From Pleurodeles waltl (Eukaryota; Chordata; Amphibia; Caudata; Salamandridae): DNA of 64,000 nt. Below are positions 46,954 through 57,396 of the stretch, one piece after another. The stretch's first letter is position 1, and each line of letters starts with the position of its first letter. The position numbers were made by a program, and so were the translations under genes. The notes under the pieces are model-generated. The model was not told the DNA's origin and searched no databases. It saw only the letters and a list, made by a program, of their open reading frames with translations. The stretch is from positions 1,549,498,749 through 1,549,562,748 of the forward strand of contig NC_090446.1 of assembly GCF_031143425.1 (NCBI RefSeq), given 5' to 3'.

Positions 46954-49900
46954 TGTAGGAGGCTGGACTGGCTTGTAGTGAGTACCAAGGGGTACTTGCG
47001 CCTTGCACCAGGCCCAGTTATCCCTTATTAGTGTATAGGGTGTCTAGCAGCTTAGGCTGATAGATAATGGTAGCTTAGCAGAGCAGCTTAGGCTGAACTA
47101 GGAGACGTCTGAAGCTACTACAGTACCACTTAGTGTCACATGCACAATATCATAAGAAAACACAATACACAGTTATACTAAAAATAAAGGTACTTTATTT
47201 TTATGACAATATGCCAAAGTATCTCAGAGTGTACCCTCAGTATGAGGATAGCAAATATACACAAGATATATGTACACAATACCAAAAATATGCAGTATAG
47301 TCTTAGAAAACAGTGCAAACAATGTATAGTTACAATAGGATGCAAAGGGGACACATAGGGATAGGGGCAACACAAACCATATACTCCAAAAGTGGAATGT
47401 GAACCACGAATGGACCCCAAACCTATGTGACCTTGTAGAGGGTCGCTGGGACTATTAGAAAATAGTGAGAGTTAGAAAAATAACCCTCCCCAAGACCCTG
47501 AAAAGTGAGTGCAAAGTGCACTGAAGTTCCCCAAAAGACAAAGAAGTCGTGATAGAGGAATAATGCAGGAAAGACACAAACCAACAATGCAACAACTGTG
47601 GATTTCCAATCTAGGGTACCTGTGGAACAAGGGGACCAAGTCCAAAAGTCACAAGCAAGTCGGAGATGGGCAGATGCCCAGGAAATGCCAGCTGTGGGTG
47701 CAAAGAAGCTTCTACTGGACAGAAGAAGCTGAGGTTTCTGCAGGAACGAAAAGGGCTAGAGACTTCCCCTTTGGTGGACGGATTCCACTCACCGTGGAGA
47801 GTTGTGCAAAAGTATTTTCCCACCGAAAGAATGCCAACAAGCCTTGCTAGCTGCAAATCGTGCGGTTAGCGTTTTTGGACGCTGCTGCGGCCCAGGAGGG
47901 ACCATGAGTTCGCAAATTGGACCAGAAGAGAGAAGAGACATAGAGCAAGACAATGAGCTCTCTCAGCAGCAGGTAGCACCCAGAGAAGTGCCAGAAACAG
48001 GCACTACAAGGATGTGTGAAACGGTGCTTGCCGAAGTTGCACAAAGGAGTCCCACGTCGCCGGAGACCAAATTAGAAAGTCGTGCAGTGCAGGTTAGAGT
48101 GCCGTGGACCCAGGCTTGGCTGTGCACAAAGGATTTCTGCCGGAAGTGCACGGAAGCCGGAGTAGTTGCAAAAGTCGCGGTTTCCAACAATGCAGTCTGG
48201 CGTGGGGAGGCAAGAACTTACCTCCACCAAACTTGGACTGAAGAGTCACTGGACTATGGGAGTCACTTGGACAGAGTTGCTGGATTCAAGGGACCTCGCT
48301 CGTCGTGCTGAGAGGAGACCCAAGGGACCGGTAATGCAGCTTTTTGGTGCCTGTGGTAGCAGGGGGAAGATTCCGTCGACCCACGGGAGATTTCTTCAGA
48401 GCTTCTAGTGCAGAGAGGAGGCAGACTACCCCCACAGCATGCACCACCAGGAAAACAGTCGAGAAGGCGGCAGGATCAGCGTTACAGAGTTGCAGTAGTC
48501 GTCTTAGCTACTATGTTGCAGTTTGCAGGCTTCCAGCGCGGTCAGCAGTCGATTCCTTGGCAGAAGGTGAAGAGAGAGATGCAGAGGAACTCTGATGAGC
48601 TCTTGCATTCGTTATCTAAAGTTTCCCCAGAGACAGAGACCCTAAATAGCCAGAAAAGAGGGTTTGGCTACTTAGGAGAGAGGATAGGCTAGCAACACCT
48701 GGAGGAGCCTATCAGAAGGAGTCTCTGACGTCACCTGGTGGCACTGGCCACTCAGAGCAGTCCAGTGTGCTGGCAGCACCTCTGTTTCCAAGATGGCAGA
48801 GGTCTGGAGCACACTGGAGGAGCTCTGGACACCTCCCAGGGGAGGTGCAGGTCAGGGGAGTGGTCACTCCCCTTTCCTTTGTCCAGTTTCGCGCCAAAGC
48901 AGGGCTAAGGGGTCCCTGAACCGGTGTAGACTGGCTTATGCAGAATTGGGCACAAATGTGCTCAAGAAAGCATTTCCAGAGGCTGGGGGAGGCTACTCCT
49001 CCCCTGCCTTCACACCATTTTCCAAAGGGAGAGGGTGTAACACCCTCTCTCAGAGGAAGTCCTTTGTTCTGCCATCCTGGGACAAGCCTGGCTTGACCCC
49101 AGGGGGGCAGAAACCTGTCTGAGGGGTTGGCAGCAGCAGCAGCTGTAGTGAACCCCCTGAAAAGGCAGTTTGGCAGTACTAGTGTTTGTGCTACAGACCA
49201 CTGGGATCATGGGATTGTACCAACAATGCCAGGATGGCATAGAGGGGGCAATTCCATGATCTTAGACATGTTACATGGCCATATTCGGAGTTACCATTGT
49301 GAAGCTACACATAGGTAGTGACCTATGTGTAGTGCACGCATGTAATGGTGTCCCCGCACTCACAAAGTCCGGGGAATTGGCCCTGAACAATGTGGGGGCA
49401 CCTTGGCTAGTGCCAGGGTGCCCACACACTAAGTAACTTTGCACCTAACCTTTACCAGGTAAAGGTTAGACATATAGGTGACTTATAAGTTACATAAGTG
49501 CAGTGAAAATGGCTGTGAAATAATGTGGGCATTATTTCACTCAGGCTGCAGTGGCAGGCCTGTGTAAGAATTGTCAGAGCTCCCTATGGGTGGCAAAAGA
49601 AATGCTGCAGCCCATAGGGATCTCCTGGAACCCCAATACCCTGGATACCTCAGTACCATATACTAGGGAATTATAAGGGTGTTCCAGTAAGCCAATGTGA
49701 ATTGGTAAAATTGGTCACTAGCCTGTTAGTGACAATTTGTACAGAGAGAGCATAACCACTGAGGTTCTGGGTAGCAGAGCCTCAGTGAGACAGTTAGGCA
49801 CTACACAGGGAACACATACATATAGGCCACAAACTTATGAGCACTGGGGCCCTGACTAGCAGGGTCCCAGTGACACATAACAAACATACTGAAAACATAG

Positions 49901-50028
49901 GGTTTTCACTGTGAGCACTGGGCCCTGGCTAGCAGGATCCCAGTGAGACAGTGAAAACACTCTGACATACACTCACAAACAGGCCAAAAGTGGGGGTAAC
50001 AAGGCTAGAAAGAGGCTACTTTCTCACA
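46954..50028 (-). repeat. 3' LTR of the gag-protease element
   Basis: 3075 bp, TGTGAGAAAGTAGCC...CCTCCTACA on the minus strand. Similar to the 5' LTR with scattered substitutions. Carries the three hairpin types (49207-49262 region, 49305-49332, 49515-49540). Confidence 0.9.
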
Positions 50029-50046
50029 CAACCCTCCCCCAAACGA
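50029..50046 (-). other. Polypurine tract of the gag-protease element
   Basis: Minus-strand TTTGGGGGAGGGTTG directly before the 3' LTR, close to the tract of element A. Confidence 0.6.
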
Positions 50047-50058
50047 AGGACAATAAGG

Positions 50059-52716
50059 CTAACCTTGGCCAGTTGAGACTTTATTGTCTAAGTGGTGATA
50101 AGTAGAGAGTAGCTCTGCAATAGACTGGTTACTCCCTTTATCATCCACTATATGGTTACTTCCCTGTAGGGATGTAAACCACCCTGTTTGAAGTTTTTTA
50201 GCTAAGCAACAATGTGAAGATGTATTTTTAGAGTTTCTATCAGTAAGTTTTAGTTTAGAGCAGTGGGAATTGTCCACTGAACCTATTTGTAGTGATGGAA
50301 ATGCCAGACAGGGATGCTGTCTCAGAAAAGCCATAGCTGGGCAAAAACTTTGTCCATATGGCTGGAAGAGAGAACAGGGATGCTGTTTCTCTTGAGTTGG
50401 AGCAGGGCAGGGATGCTGTCCTATGAGCTCCACACTAGGGCAGGGATGCTGTCCTAAGTGTTGTGAGGCAGTGCAGGTTTTCTGCACTAAAGTTTCTCTG
50501 GGAGGGTTGGAGGGATGCTCCATGTTAACTAAAATGGTGCTCTTTTTCTCACCAATGTTAGTTATCCCACAGAGAGGTACTTCTACCTCAGGGAGTACAG
50601 TTTTGCCAACTGATGATTCCCTTGGAACAGGTGCCACCCCAGGAGAGGTTTCTCCCACCACAGGAATGGTATCCTGAACGGTAGGGTGGTTAAGGGATAC
50701 TGTGATACCCTTTTTACCTGTTGATGGAGAGGGATCCTGAGTTTTCAGGCCTTCTCTCCTTTGCTTTTTCATTTCAGTAGAAATGAGAGGGAACAATTCC
50801 TCAGGGATGTCCAGCATGGCTGCATGGGCATAAAACTCTACATCAGCCCAACCTGAGGCCTCTAGGTCATTACCTAAGAGACAGTCTACAGGTAAGCTAG
50901 GTGATACCACCACCTGCTTAGGACCAGTAACTCCACCCCAACTAAACTGAATTATAGCTAAGGGAAGAAACTTAGTGGAGTTATGGACATCAATAATCTT
51001 ATACTGTTGTCCAATGATGTGTTGTTCAGGAGGCACTAGGTTTTCAGTCACCAAAGTGAAACTGGCACCTGTGTCCCTGTAGGCCAAGGCCTCAACACCA
51101 TTTATTGAAACTGTCTGCCTGTACTTATCCATTGTAAGGGGACAAGCAGCCAGTGTGGCAAGGCCAATGCCACTAGGTGTGACAGAAACTGTCTTGGGAC
51201 TGACTACCCAAGTTTCTACTATGGACCCATAAGTGAACCCAACTACACCCTTAACTTGACTGTTGCCAGCAGTCCCACCACTAGTACCACTACTGCTAGG
51301 GGCACTAGAGCTTGATGTATTAGTGGTGGTAGGCTCAGGGGGTTTACCTGGACAGGACTTATCCCCTGGCCTATGGCCTCTGTTTTTACACACAAAGCAC
51401 CAAGGCTTTTTAAATTGTGTAGGTTGAGAAGAAGAGGAAGAATTTGTTTTATCCCCACCCCCTGAAGAGTGTTTAAGATTTGAAGTGGGATCTTTGGTTT
51501 TACCCTTATCCCCATGCTTATCTTGAGATTTTTCACCATCTTTCTTCTTATTGTTCTCTTTGTCACTCCCTGTATGAACTTTTCTGTTCACCCTTGTTCT
51601 GACCCATTTGTCTGCCTTCTTTCCCAATTCTTGGGGAGAGGTCAGATCAGAGTCTACCAGGTACTGGTGCAACAAATCAGACACACACTTATTAAGAATA
51701 TGCTCTCTCAGGATCAAGTTATACAGGCTGTCATAATCAGTAACTTTACTGCCATGTAACCACCCCTCCAAGGCCTTCACTGAATGGTCAACAAAATCAA
51801 CCCAGTCTTGTGAAGACTCCTTTTTGGTCTCTCTGAACTTTATCCTGTATTGTTCAGTGGTTAAGCCATAACCATCCAGGAGTGCATTCTTAAGAACTGT
51901 AAAATTATTGGCATCACTTTCTTTCACAGTAAGGAGCCTATCCCTATCTTTTCCACTAAATGATAGCCATAGGATAGCAGCCCACTGCCTTTGAGGGACA
52001 TCCTGTACAACACAGGCCCTCTCAAGTGCAGCAAACCACTTGTTAATGTCATCCCCCTCCTTATAAGGGGGAACTATCTTGTGCAGATTCCTGGAATCAT
52101 GCTCTTTTGCAGGATGACTATGGGGAATACTGCTGCTGCCACCATGGGTATCTAAACCCAACTTCTGTCTTTCCTTCTCTAGTTCTAAAGACTGTCTATC
52201 CAAATCCAGCAGTTGCTTTTTAAGCTTCAGTCTGGTTTGTTCCACCCTCAACTTATTGAGTTCCCTTTCTAACAATCTGTCATCAGGGTTGGTGGGAGGG
52301 ACATTTCTAGATACAGAGGTATGATGGGAATGAACAGAAGGAGACCTATCCCTTACAGAGTGCACCCTAGCAGCTTGGCTGACAGTGTAATGTGAGAGCA
52401 CACCATCTGGATGATGTGACTCCACCTCAGTACCAACTATGCTAGACTGTCTAGTAATGGGCAGGCTAAGAAGTTTCTTTCCTGAATCTTTTCCTGGGGG
52501 AGTCCCTGGATCAGATTGGGAACCATTAGCTACTTTTTCAACAGATGGGGCACTTTTAGCCTTATCCTGTTCTCTAAGCATGTTAAGTAACAATTCCAAG
52601 GAAGGATTCTTCCCTACACTCAAACCTCTCTCTATGCAGAGACTCCTTGCTCCTTTCCAGCTAAGGTGATCATATGCAATCTTAGACAGGTCAACATTTT
52701 GGCCTGTGCCAGACAT
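50059..52716 (-). CDS. gag: Gag-protease polyprotein, fused in frame to the pol C-terminal end
   Basis: 885 residues from ATG 52714-52716, uninterrupted. An N-terminal SAP-like region (8-50) is followed by a Ser-rich linker, a coiled coil (about 147-187) and a capsid-like region (about 213-375: NKWFAALERACVVQ, QWAAILWLSF, EQYRIKFRE). A zinc knuckle starts at C440 with unusual CX2CX4HX6C spacing. A retropepsin has its catalytic D548 in RDTGASFTLV and a later LLGND. Residues ~750-810 repeat the motif QHPC. The last 13 residues (YHHLDNKVSTGQG) match the end of the Gmr1-like pol, so a deletion removed IN-RT-RNase H and kept the frame. It should make particles and mature them, but not copy RNA. 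No close functional assignment beyond family motifs. Confidence 0.9.
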   Translation of the reverse strand: MSGTGQNVDLSKIAYDHLSWKGARSLCIERGLSVGKNPSLELLLNMLREQDKAKSAPSVEKVANGSQSDPGTPPGKDSGKKLLSLPITRQSSIVGTEVESHHPDGVLSHYTVSQAARVHSVRDRSPSVHSHHTSVSRNVPPTNPDDRLLERELNKLRVEQTRLKLKKQLLDLDRQSLELEKERQKLGLDTHGGSSSIPHSHPAKEHDSRNLHKIVPPYKEGDDINKWFAALERACVVQDVPQRQWAAILWLSFSGKDRDRLLTVKESDANNFTVLKNALLDGYGLTTEQYRIKFRETKKESSQDWVDFVDHSVKALEGWLHGSKVTDYDSLYNLILREHILNKCVSDLLHQYLVDSDLTSPQELGKKADKWVRTRVNRKVHTGSDKENNKKKDGEKSQDKHGDKGKTKDPTSNLKHSSGGGDKTNSSSSSQPTQFKKPWCFVCKNRGHRPGDKSCPGKPPEPTTTNTSSSSAPSSSGTSGGTAGNSQVKGVVGFTYGSIVETWVVSPKTVSVTPSGIGLATLAACPLTMDKYRQTVSINGVEALAYRDTGASFTLVTENLVPPEQHIIGQQYKIIDVHNSTKFLPLAIIQFSWGGVTGPKQVVVSPSLPVDCLLGNDLEASGWADVEFYAHAAMLDIPEELFPLISTEMKKQRREGLKTQDPSPSTGKKGITVSLNHPTVQDTIPVVGETSPGVAPVPRESSVGKTVLPEVEVPLCGITNIGEKKSTILVNMEHPSNPPRETLVQKTCTASQHLGQHPCPSVELIGQHPCPAPTQEKQHPCSLFQPYGQSFCPAMAFLRQHPCLAFPSLQIGSVDNSHCSKLKLTDRNSKNTSSHCCLAKKLQTGWFTSLQGSNHIVDDKGSNQSIAELLSTYHHLDNKVSTGQG
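50308..50452 (-). repeat. QHPC-coding short repeats in the gag-protease ORF
   Basis: CAGGGATGCTGT recurs at 50308, 50374, 50408 and 50440 (plus strand), each coding QHPC on the minus strand; a fifth diverged copy reads QSFC. Confidence 0.75.
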
Positions 52717-52966
52717 TTTTAGAGAGAGTTAAAGTGATAGAAAAAGAGAAAAAAGTTTTCAGAACTTCTTAGAAAGACAGAAAAAAACTTTTTAAACTTT
52801 TAAGAACTTTTTTGAAAGTTTAGAAGTACTTTTCAGCACTTTAGAAAAGAGTGAAAAGAGGAAATGCAAACTTTTTTAGCTATGTGTACACACACTGAAC
52901 TTGTTTTGTATATTTTTCTTTATGAAAAGTACAATGACAAGAGTGGTAAGTAGTCTCAAAGCACTT

Positions 52967-52987
52967 ATCCCACCGCTGCACAACCAA
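52967..52987 (-). promoter_or_regulatory. Candidate primer-binding site of the gag-protease element
   Basis: Directly after the 5' LTR the minus strand reads TTGGTTGT then GCAGCGGTGGGAT. The 13-mer (52967-52979) equals the complement of the tRNA-Leu (AAG/TAG type) 3' arm as I recall it; the CCA-proximal part fits poorly. Confidence 0.35.
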
Positions 52988-55900
52988 TGTAGGAGGCTGG
53001 ACTGGCTTGTAGTGAGTACCAAGGGGTACTTGCACCTTGCACCAGGCCCAGTTATCCCTTATTAGTGTATAGGGTGTCTAGCAGCTTAGGCTGATAGATA
53101 ATGGTAGCTTAGCAGAGCAGCTTAGGCTGAACTAGGAGACGAGTGAAGCTCCTACAGTACCACAAGTGTCACTTGCACAATATCATAAGAAAACACAATA
53201 CACAGTTATACTAAAAATAAAGGTACTTTATTTTTATGACAATATGCCAAAGTATCTTAGAGTGTACCCTCAGTAAGAGGATAGCAAATATACACAAGTT
53301 ATATGTACACAATACCAAAAATATGCAGTATAGTCTTAGAAAACAGTGCAAACAATGTATAGTTACAATAGGATGCAATGGGGAAACATAGGGATAGGGG
53401 CAACACAAACCATATACTCCAAAAGTGGAATGTGAACCACGAATGGACCCCAAACCTATGTGACCTTGTAGAGGGTCGCTGGGACTATTAGAAAATAGTG
53501 AGAGTTAGAAAAATAACCCTCCCCAAGACCCTGAAAAGTGAGTGCAAAATGCACTGAAGTTCCCCAAAAGACAAAGAAGTCGTGATAGAGGAATAATGCA
53601 GGAAAGACACAAACCAACAATGCAACAACTGTGGATTTCCAATCTAGGGTACCTGTGGAACAAGGGGACCAAATCCAAAAGTCACAAGCAAGTCGGAGAT
53701 GGGCAGATGCCCAGGAAATGCCAGCTGTGGGTGCAAAGAAGCTTCTACTAGACAGAAAAAGCTGAGGTTTCTGCAGAAACAAAAAGGGCTAGAGACTTCC
53801 CCTTTGGTGGATGGATGTCTCTCGCAGTGGAGAGTCGTGCAAAAGTATTTTCCCGCCGAAAGAATGCCAACAAGCCTTGCTAGCTGCAAATCATGCGGTT
53901 AGCGTTTTTGGATGCTGCTGCAACCCAGGAGGGACCAGGAGGTCGCAAATTGGACCAGAAGAGAGAGGGGAGATCGTGCAAGACAATGAGCCCTCTCAGC
54001 AGCAGGTAGCACCCGGAAAAGTGCCAGACACAGGCACTACAAGGATGCGTGAAACGGTGCTTGCCGAAGTTGCACAAAGGAGTCCCACGTCGCCGGAGAC
54101 CAACTTAGAAAGTCGTGCAATGCAGGTTAGAGTGCCGTGGACCGAGGCTTGGCTGTGTACAAAGGATTTCCGCCGGAAGTGCACAGAAGCCGGAGTAGTT
54201 GCAAAAGTCGCGGTTTCCAACAATGCAGTCTGGCGTGGGGAGGCAAGGACTTACCTCCACCAAACTTGGACTGAAGAGTCACTGGACTGTGGGAGTCACT
54301 TGGACATGGTTGCTGGATTCATGGGACCTCGCTCGTTGTGCTGAGAGGAGACCCAAGGGACCGGTAATGCAGCTTTTTGTTGCCTGTGGTAGCAGGGGGA
54401 AGATTCAGTCGACCCACGGGAGATTTCTTCGGAGCTTCTAGTGCAGAGAGGAGGCAGACTACCCCCACAGCATGCACCACCAGGAAAACATTCGAGAAGG
54501 CGGCAGGATCAGCGTTACAGAGTTGCAGTAGTCGTCTTAGCTACTATGTTGCAGTTTGCAGGCTTCCAGTGCGGTCAGCAGTCGATTCCTTGGCAGAAGG
54601 TGAAGAGAGAGATGCAGAGGAACTCTGATGAGCTCTTGCATTCGTTATCTAAAGTTTCCCCAGAGACAGAGACCCTAAATAGCCAGAAAAGAGGGTTTGG
54701 CTACTTAGGAGAGAGGATAGGCTAGCAACACCTGGGGGAGCCTATCAGAAGGAGTCTCTGACGTCACCTGGTGGCACTGGCCACTCAGAGCAGTCCAGTG
54801 TGCTGGCAGCACCTCTGTTTCCAAGATGGCAGAGGTCTGGAGCACACTGGAGGAGCTCTGGACACCTCCCAGGGGAGGTGCAGGTCAGGGGAGTGGTCAC
54901 TCCCCTTTCCTTTGTCCAGTTTCGCGCCAGAGCAGGGCTAAGGGGTCCCTGAACCGGTGTAGACTGGCTTATGCAGAATTGGGCACATCTGTGCCCAAGA
55001 AAGCATTTCCAGAGGCTGGGGGAGGCTACTCCTTCCCTGCCTTCACACCATTTTCCAAAGGGAGAGGGTGTAACACCCTCTCTCAGAGGAAGTCCTTTGT
55101 TCTGCCATCCTGGGACAAGCCTGGCTTGACCCCAGGGGGGCAGAAACCTGTCTGAGGGGTTGGCAGCAGCAGCAGCTGCAGTGAAACCCCTGAAAAGGCA
55201 GTTTGGCAGTACCAGTGTTTGTGCTACAGACCACTGGGATCATGGGATTGTACCAACAATGCCAGGATGGCATAGAGGGGGCAATTCCATGATCTTAGAC
55301 ATGTTACATGGCCATATTCGGAGTTACCATTGTGAAGCTACACATAGGTAGTGACCTATGTATAGTGCACGCATGTAATGGTGTCACCGCACTCACAAAG
55401 TCCGGGGAATTGGCCCTGAACAATGTGGGGACACCTTGGCTAGTGCCAGGGTGCCCACACACTAAGTAACTTTGCACATAACCTTTACCAGGTAAAGGTT
55501 AGACATATAGGTGACTTATAAGTTACATAAGTGCAGTTAAAATGGCTGTGAAATAATGTGGGCGTTATTTCACTCAGGCTGCAGTGGCAGGCCTGTGTAA
55601 GAATTGTCAGAGCTCCCTATGGGTGGCAAATGAAATGCTGCAGCCTATAGGGATCTCCTGGGACCCCAATATCCTGGGTACCTCAGTACCATATACTAGG
55701 GAATTATAAGGGTGTTCCAGTATGCCAATGTGAATTGGTAAAATTGGTCACTAGCCTGTTAGTGACAATTTGTAAAGAGAGAGCATAACCACTGAGGTTC
55801 TGGTTAGCAGAGCCTCAGTGAGACAGTTAGACATCACACAGGGAACACATACATATAGGCCACAAACTTATGTGCACTGGGGTCCTGACTAGCAGGGTCC

Positions 55901-56061
55901 CAGTGACACATAACAAACATACTGAAAACATAGGGTTTTCACTGTGAGCACTGGGCCCTGGCTAGCAGGATCCCAGTGAGACAGTGAAAACACTCTGACA
56001 TACACTCACAAACAGGCCAAAAGTGGGGGTAACAAGGCTAGAAAGAGGCTACTTTCTCACA
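52988..56061 (-). repeat. 5' LTR of the gag-protease element
   Basis: 3074 bp. The U3 end (right) has three 30-31-nt imperfect palindromes of the CACTGGG...CCCAGTG type (55790-55820, 55875-55905, 55949-55978). The polyadenylation signal shared by the family is on the minus strand near 53225. Confidence 0.9.
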
Positions 56062-56395
56062 GCTGCCACCTTGTACTGCGCTGTATGTTGGCACACTGCT
56101 GCTGTGTGCCGGACTGTGGGAGGGGCTGTGGGAGGGACTGCCACCTCGCTACTGTGCTGTATGTTGGCATACCTCTGCTGTGGGAGGGACTGCGGGAGGG
56201 GCTGCCACCTTGCACTGTGCTGTATGTTGGCACACTGCTGCTGTTCGCCGGACTGTGGGAGGGACTGTGGGAGGGACTGCCACCTTGCACTGCGCTGTAT
56301 GTTGGCACACTGCTGCTGTGTGCCGGACTGTGTGCCGGACTGTGGGAGGGACTGCCACCTTGCACTGCGCTGTGTGTTGGCATGCTGCTGGTGCT
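56062..56395. repeat. Minisatellite, 63-bp unit, right part
   Basis: The continuation of the array at 46346-46953 after the inserted element. It starts with the TSD copy GCTGC and runs about five diverged units before ending at CTGCTGGTGCTTC. Confidence 0.85.
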
Positions 56396-57272
56396 TCTAA
56401 CCTACAAGGAAAGGGCTGGACGCTGCTTGTCTTGTTCCCCCAAGAGTCGCCAAGGGCCTGCCAGCTTGCCCCCGGTGCAGCTACTGTCCCCCAGACATCT
56501 GGGTGCACTGCCCCTCGTGACCCGCGCCAGTTTGTCAGCGCGTGTCTTTGTGGCACTGACGTGAGCAAGAGGAGCCTGGCATGGTGTCACCCGCTCACAA
56601 TATAGCACTAACTGCAAGGACCGTCTAGCCGTGCCCAGAGGGCATCATGGAGCCATCTCTTCACCAGAGGAAGCCAAAACTGTGTGCCCTGATCCCGCCT
56701 ACCCACTACTGGTGCCCCCTGCCCGCTGCCCACAGGACCACAGGACCTCTATCAATCTATCCTCCATTCTCACTCTGACTCATCCCAAATCCCTTCTACT
56801 ACTTTCATCTCCTAAATAACTCTGCCTAAGCTCTTCCCTCCACATCTAACTCACCAAACCTCACTCTACCTCTGTGACCTCCCACACAACCATACTAAAT
56901 TCTCCTGCATTCATCTCACCCTGCTACTATGCTCTCCCTAAACCCTTCCACATACTCTTCCCCCTCGACCCCCCTTTACTCATCCCAAGCCTTTGGGTTG
57001 AGTAAATGAAGGATATACTCCCAAGTAACACTTCTGGATTTATTTCCTCCTCCACCCCTCCATTACTCCAGTCTAACTAACAAACCCTCATATCCCCAGC
57101 TCAAATTAACTCATAATAATACTAAAACTGTACTCATTATTTAACGATACTAATCCATCACTAATTCTTGTTGGGTTCCGGAGTAGCGTGCTACTCATCG
57201 AAAAGCGCTTTGACGCCTCGTCAGGGGTAGTAAGCGCTATATAAATACGATTACAATTACAATTACAATCAC
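56396..57272 (+). repeat. LINE 3' region with microsatellite tail (L2-like)
   Basis: A pyrimidine-rich stretch (56750-57100) is followed by GAAAAGCGCTTTGACGCC and AGCGCTATATAAATACGATT, and then ATTACA repeats (57248-57270). Tails of this form are common on vertebrate L2-type LINEs and the SINEs they move. No ORF2 motif seen. The left limit is uncertain. Confidence 0.45.
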
Positions 57273-57322
57273 AGCAGCAGAGTAAACAAGAAAACAAGAA
57301 CTGGCGTCTCATTCCTGTGACC

Positions 57323-57396
57323 TGGGGCCAGATGTATCAAAGGGTTTTACCCATTCTGTGTCTACGGGAAAATGCTTTAGTACATATGGCCTCAGT
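57323..57396. mobile_element. Short fold-back MITE or MITE remnant
   Basis: GGGGCCAGATGTATCAAA and its imperfect complement TTTAGTACATATGGCCTC bracket only ~74 bp. A deleted MITE is likely; no TSD recognised. Confidence 0.4.

Larger units (their letters stand above)
46954..56061 (-). mobile_element. Complete LTR element with only gag-protease (TR-GAG-like derivative of the Gmr1-like family)
   Basis: A 9108-bp element on the minus strand: 5' LTR 52988-56061, internal region 50029-52987, 3' LTR 46954-50028. Perfect 5-bp TSD GCTGC (46949-46953, 56062-56066). The internal 2.96 kb carries one gag-protease ORF and no RT, RNase H or integrase. Sequence before the 3' LTR (GTCCTTCGTTTGGGGG) matches the same place in element A (9015-9030). 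It must use RT and integrase made elsewhere, presumably by Gmr1-like relatives. Confidence 0.9.

Noticed and set aside
46246..46988. Cys-rich and Gln/His-rich frames of ~225 codons on both strands
   Set aside because: By-products of the 63-bp (21-codon) minisatellite.
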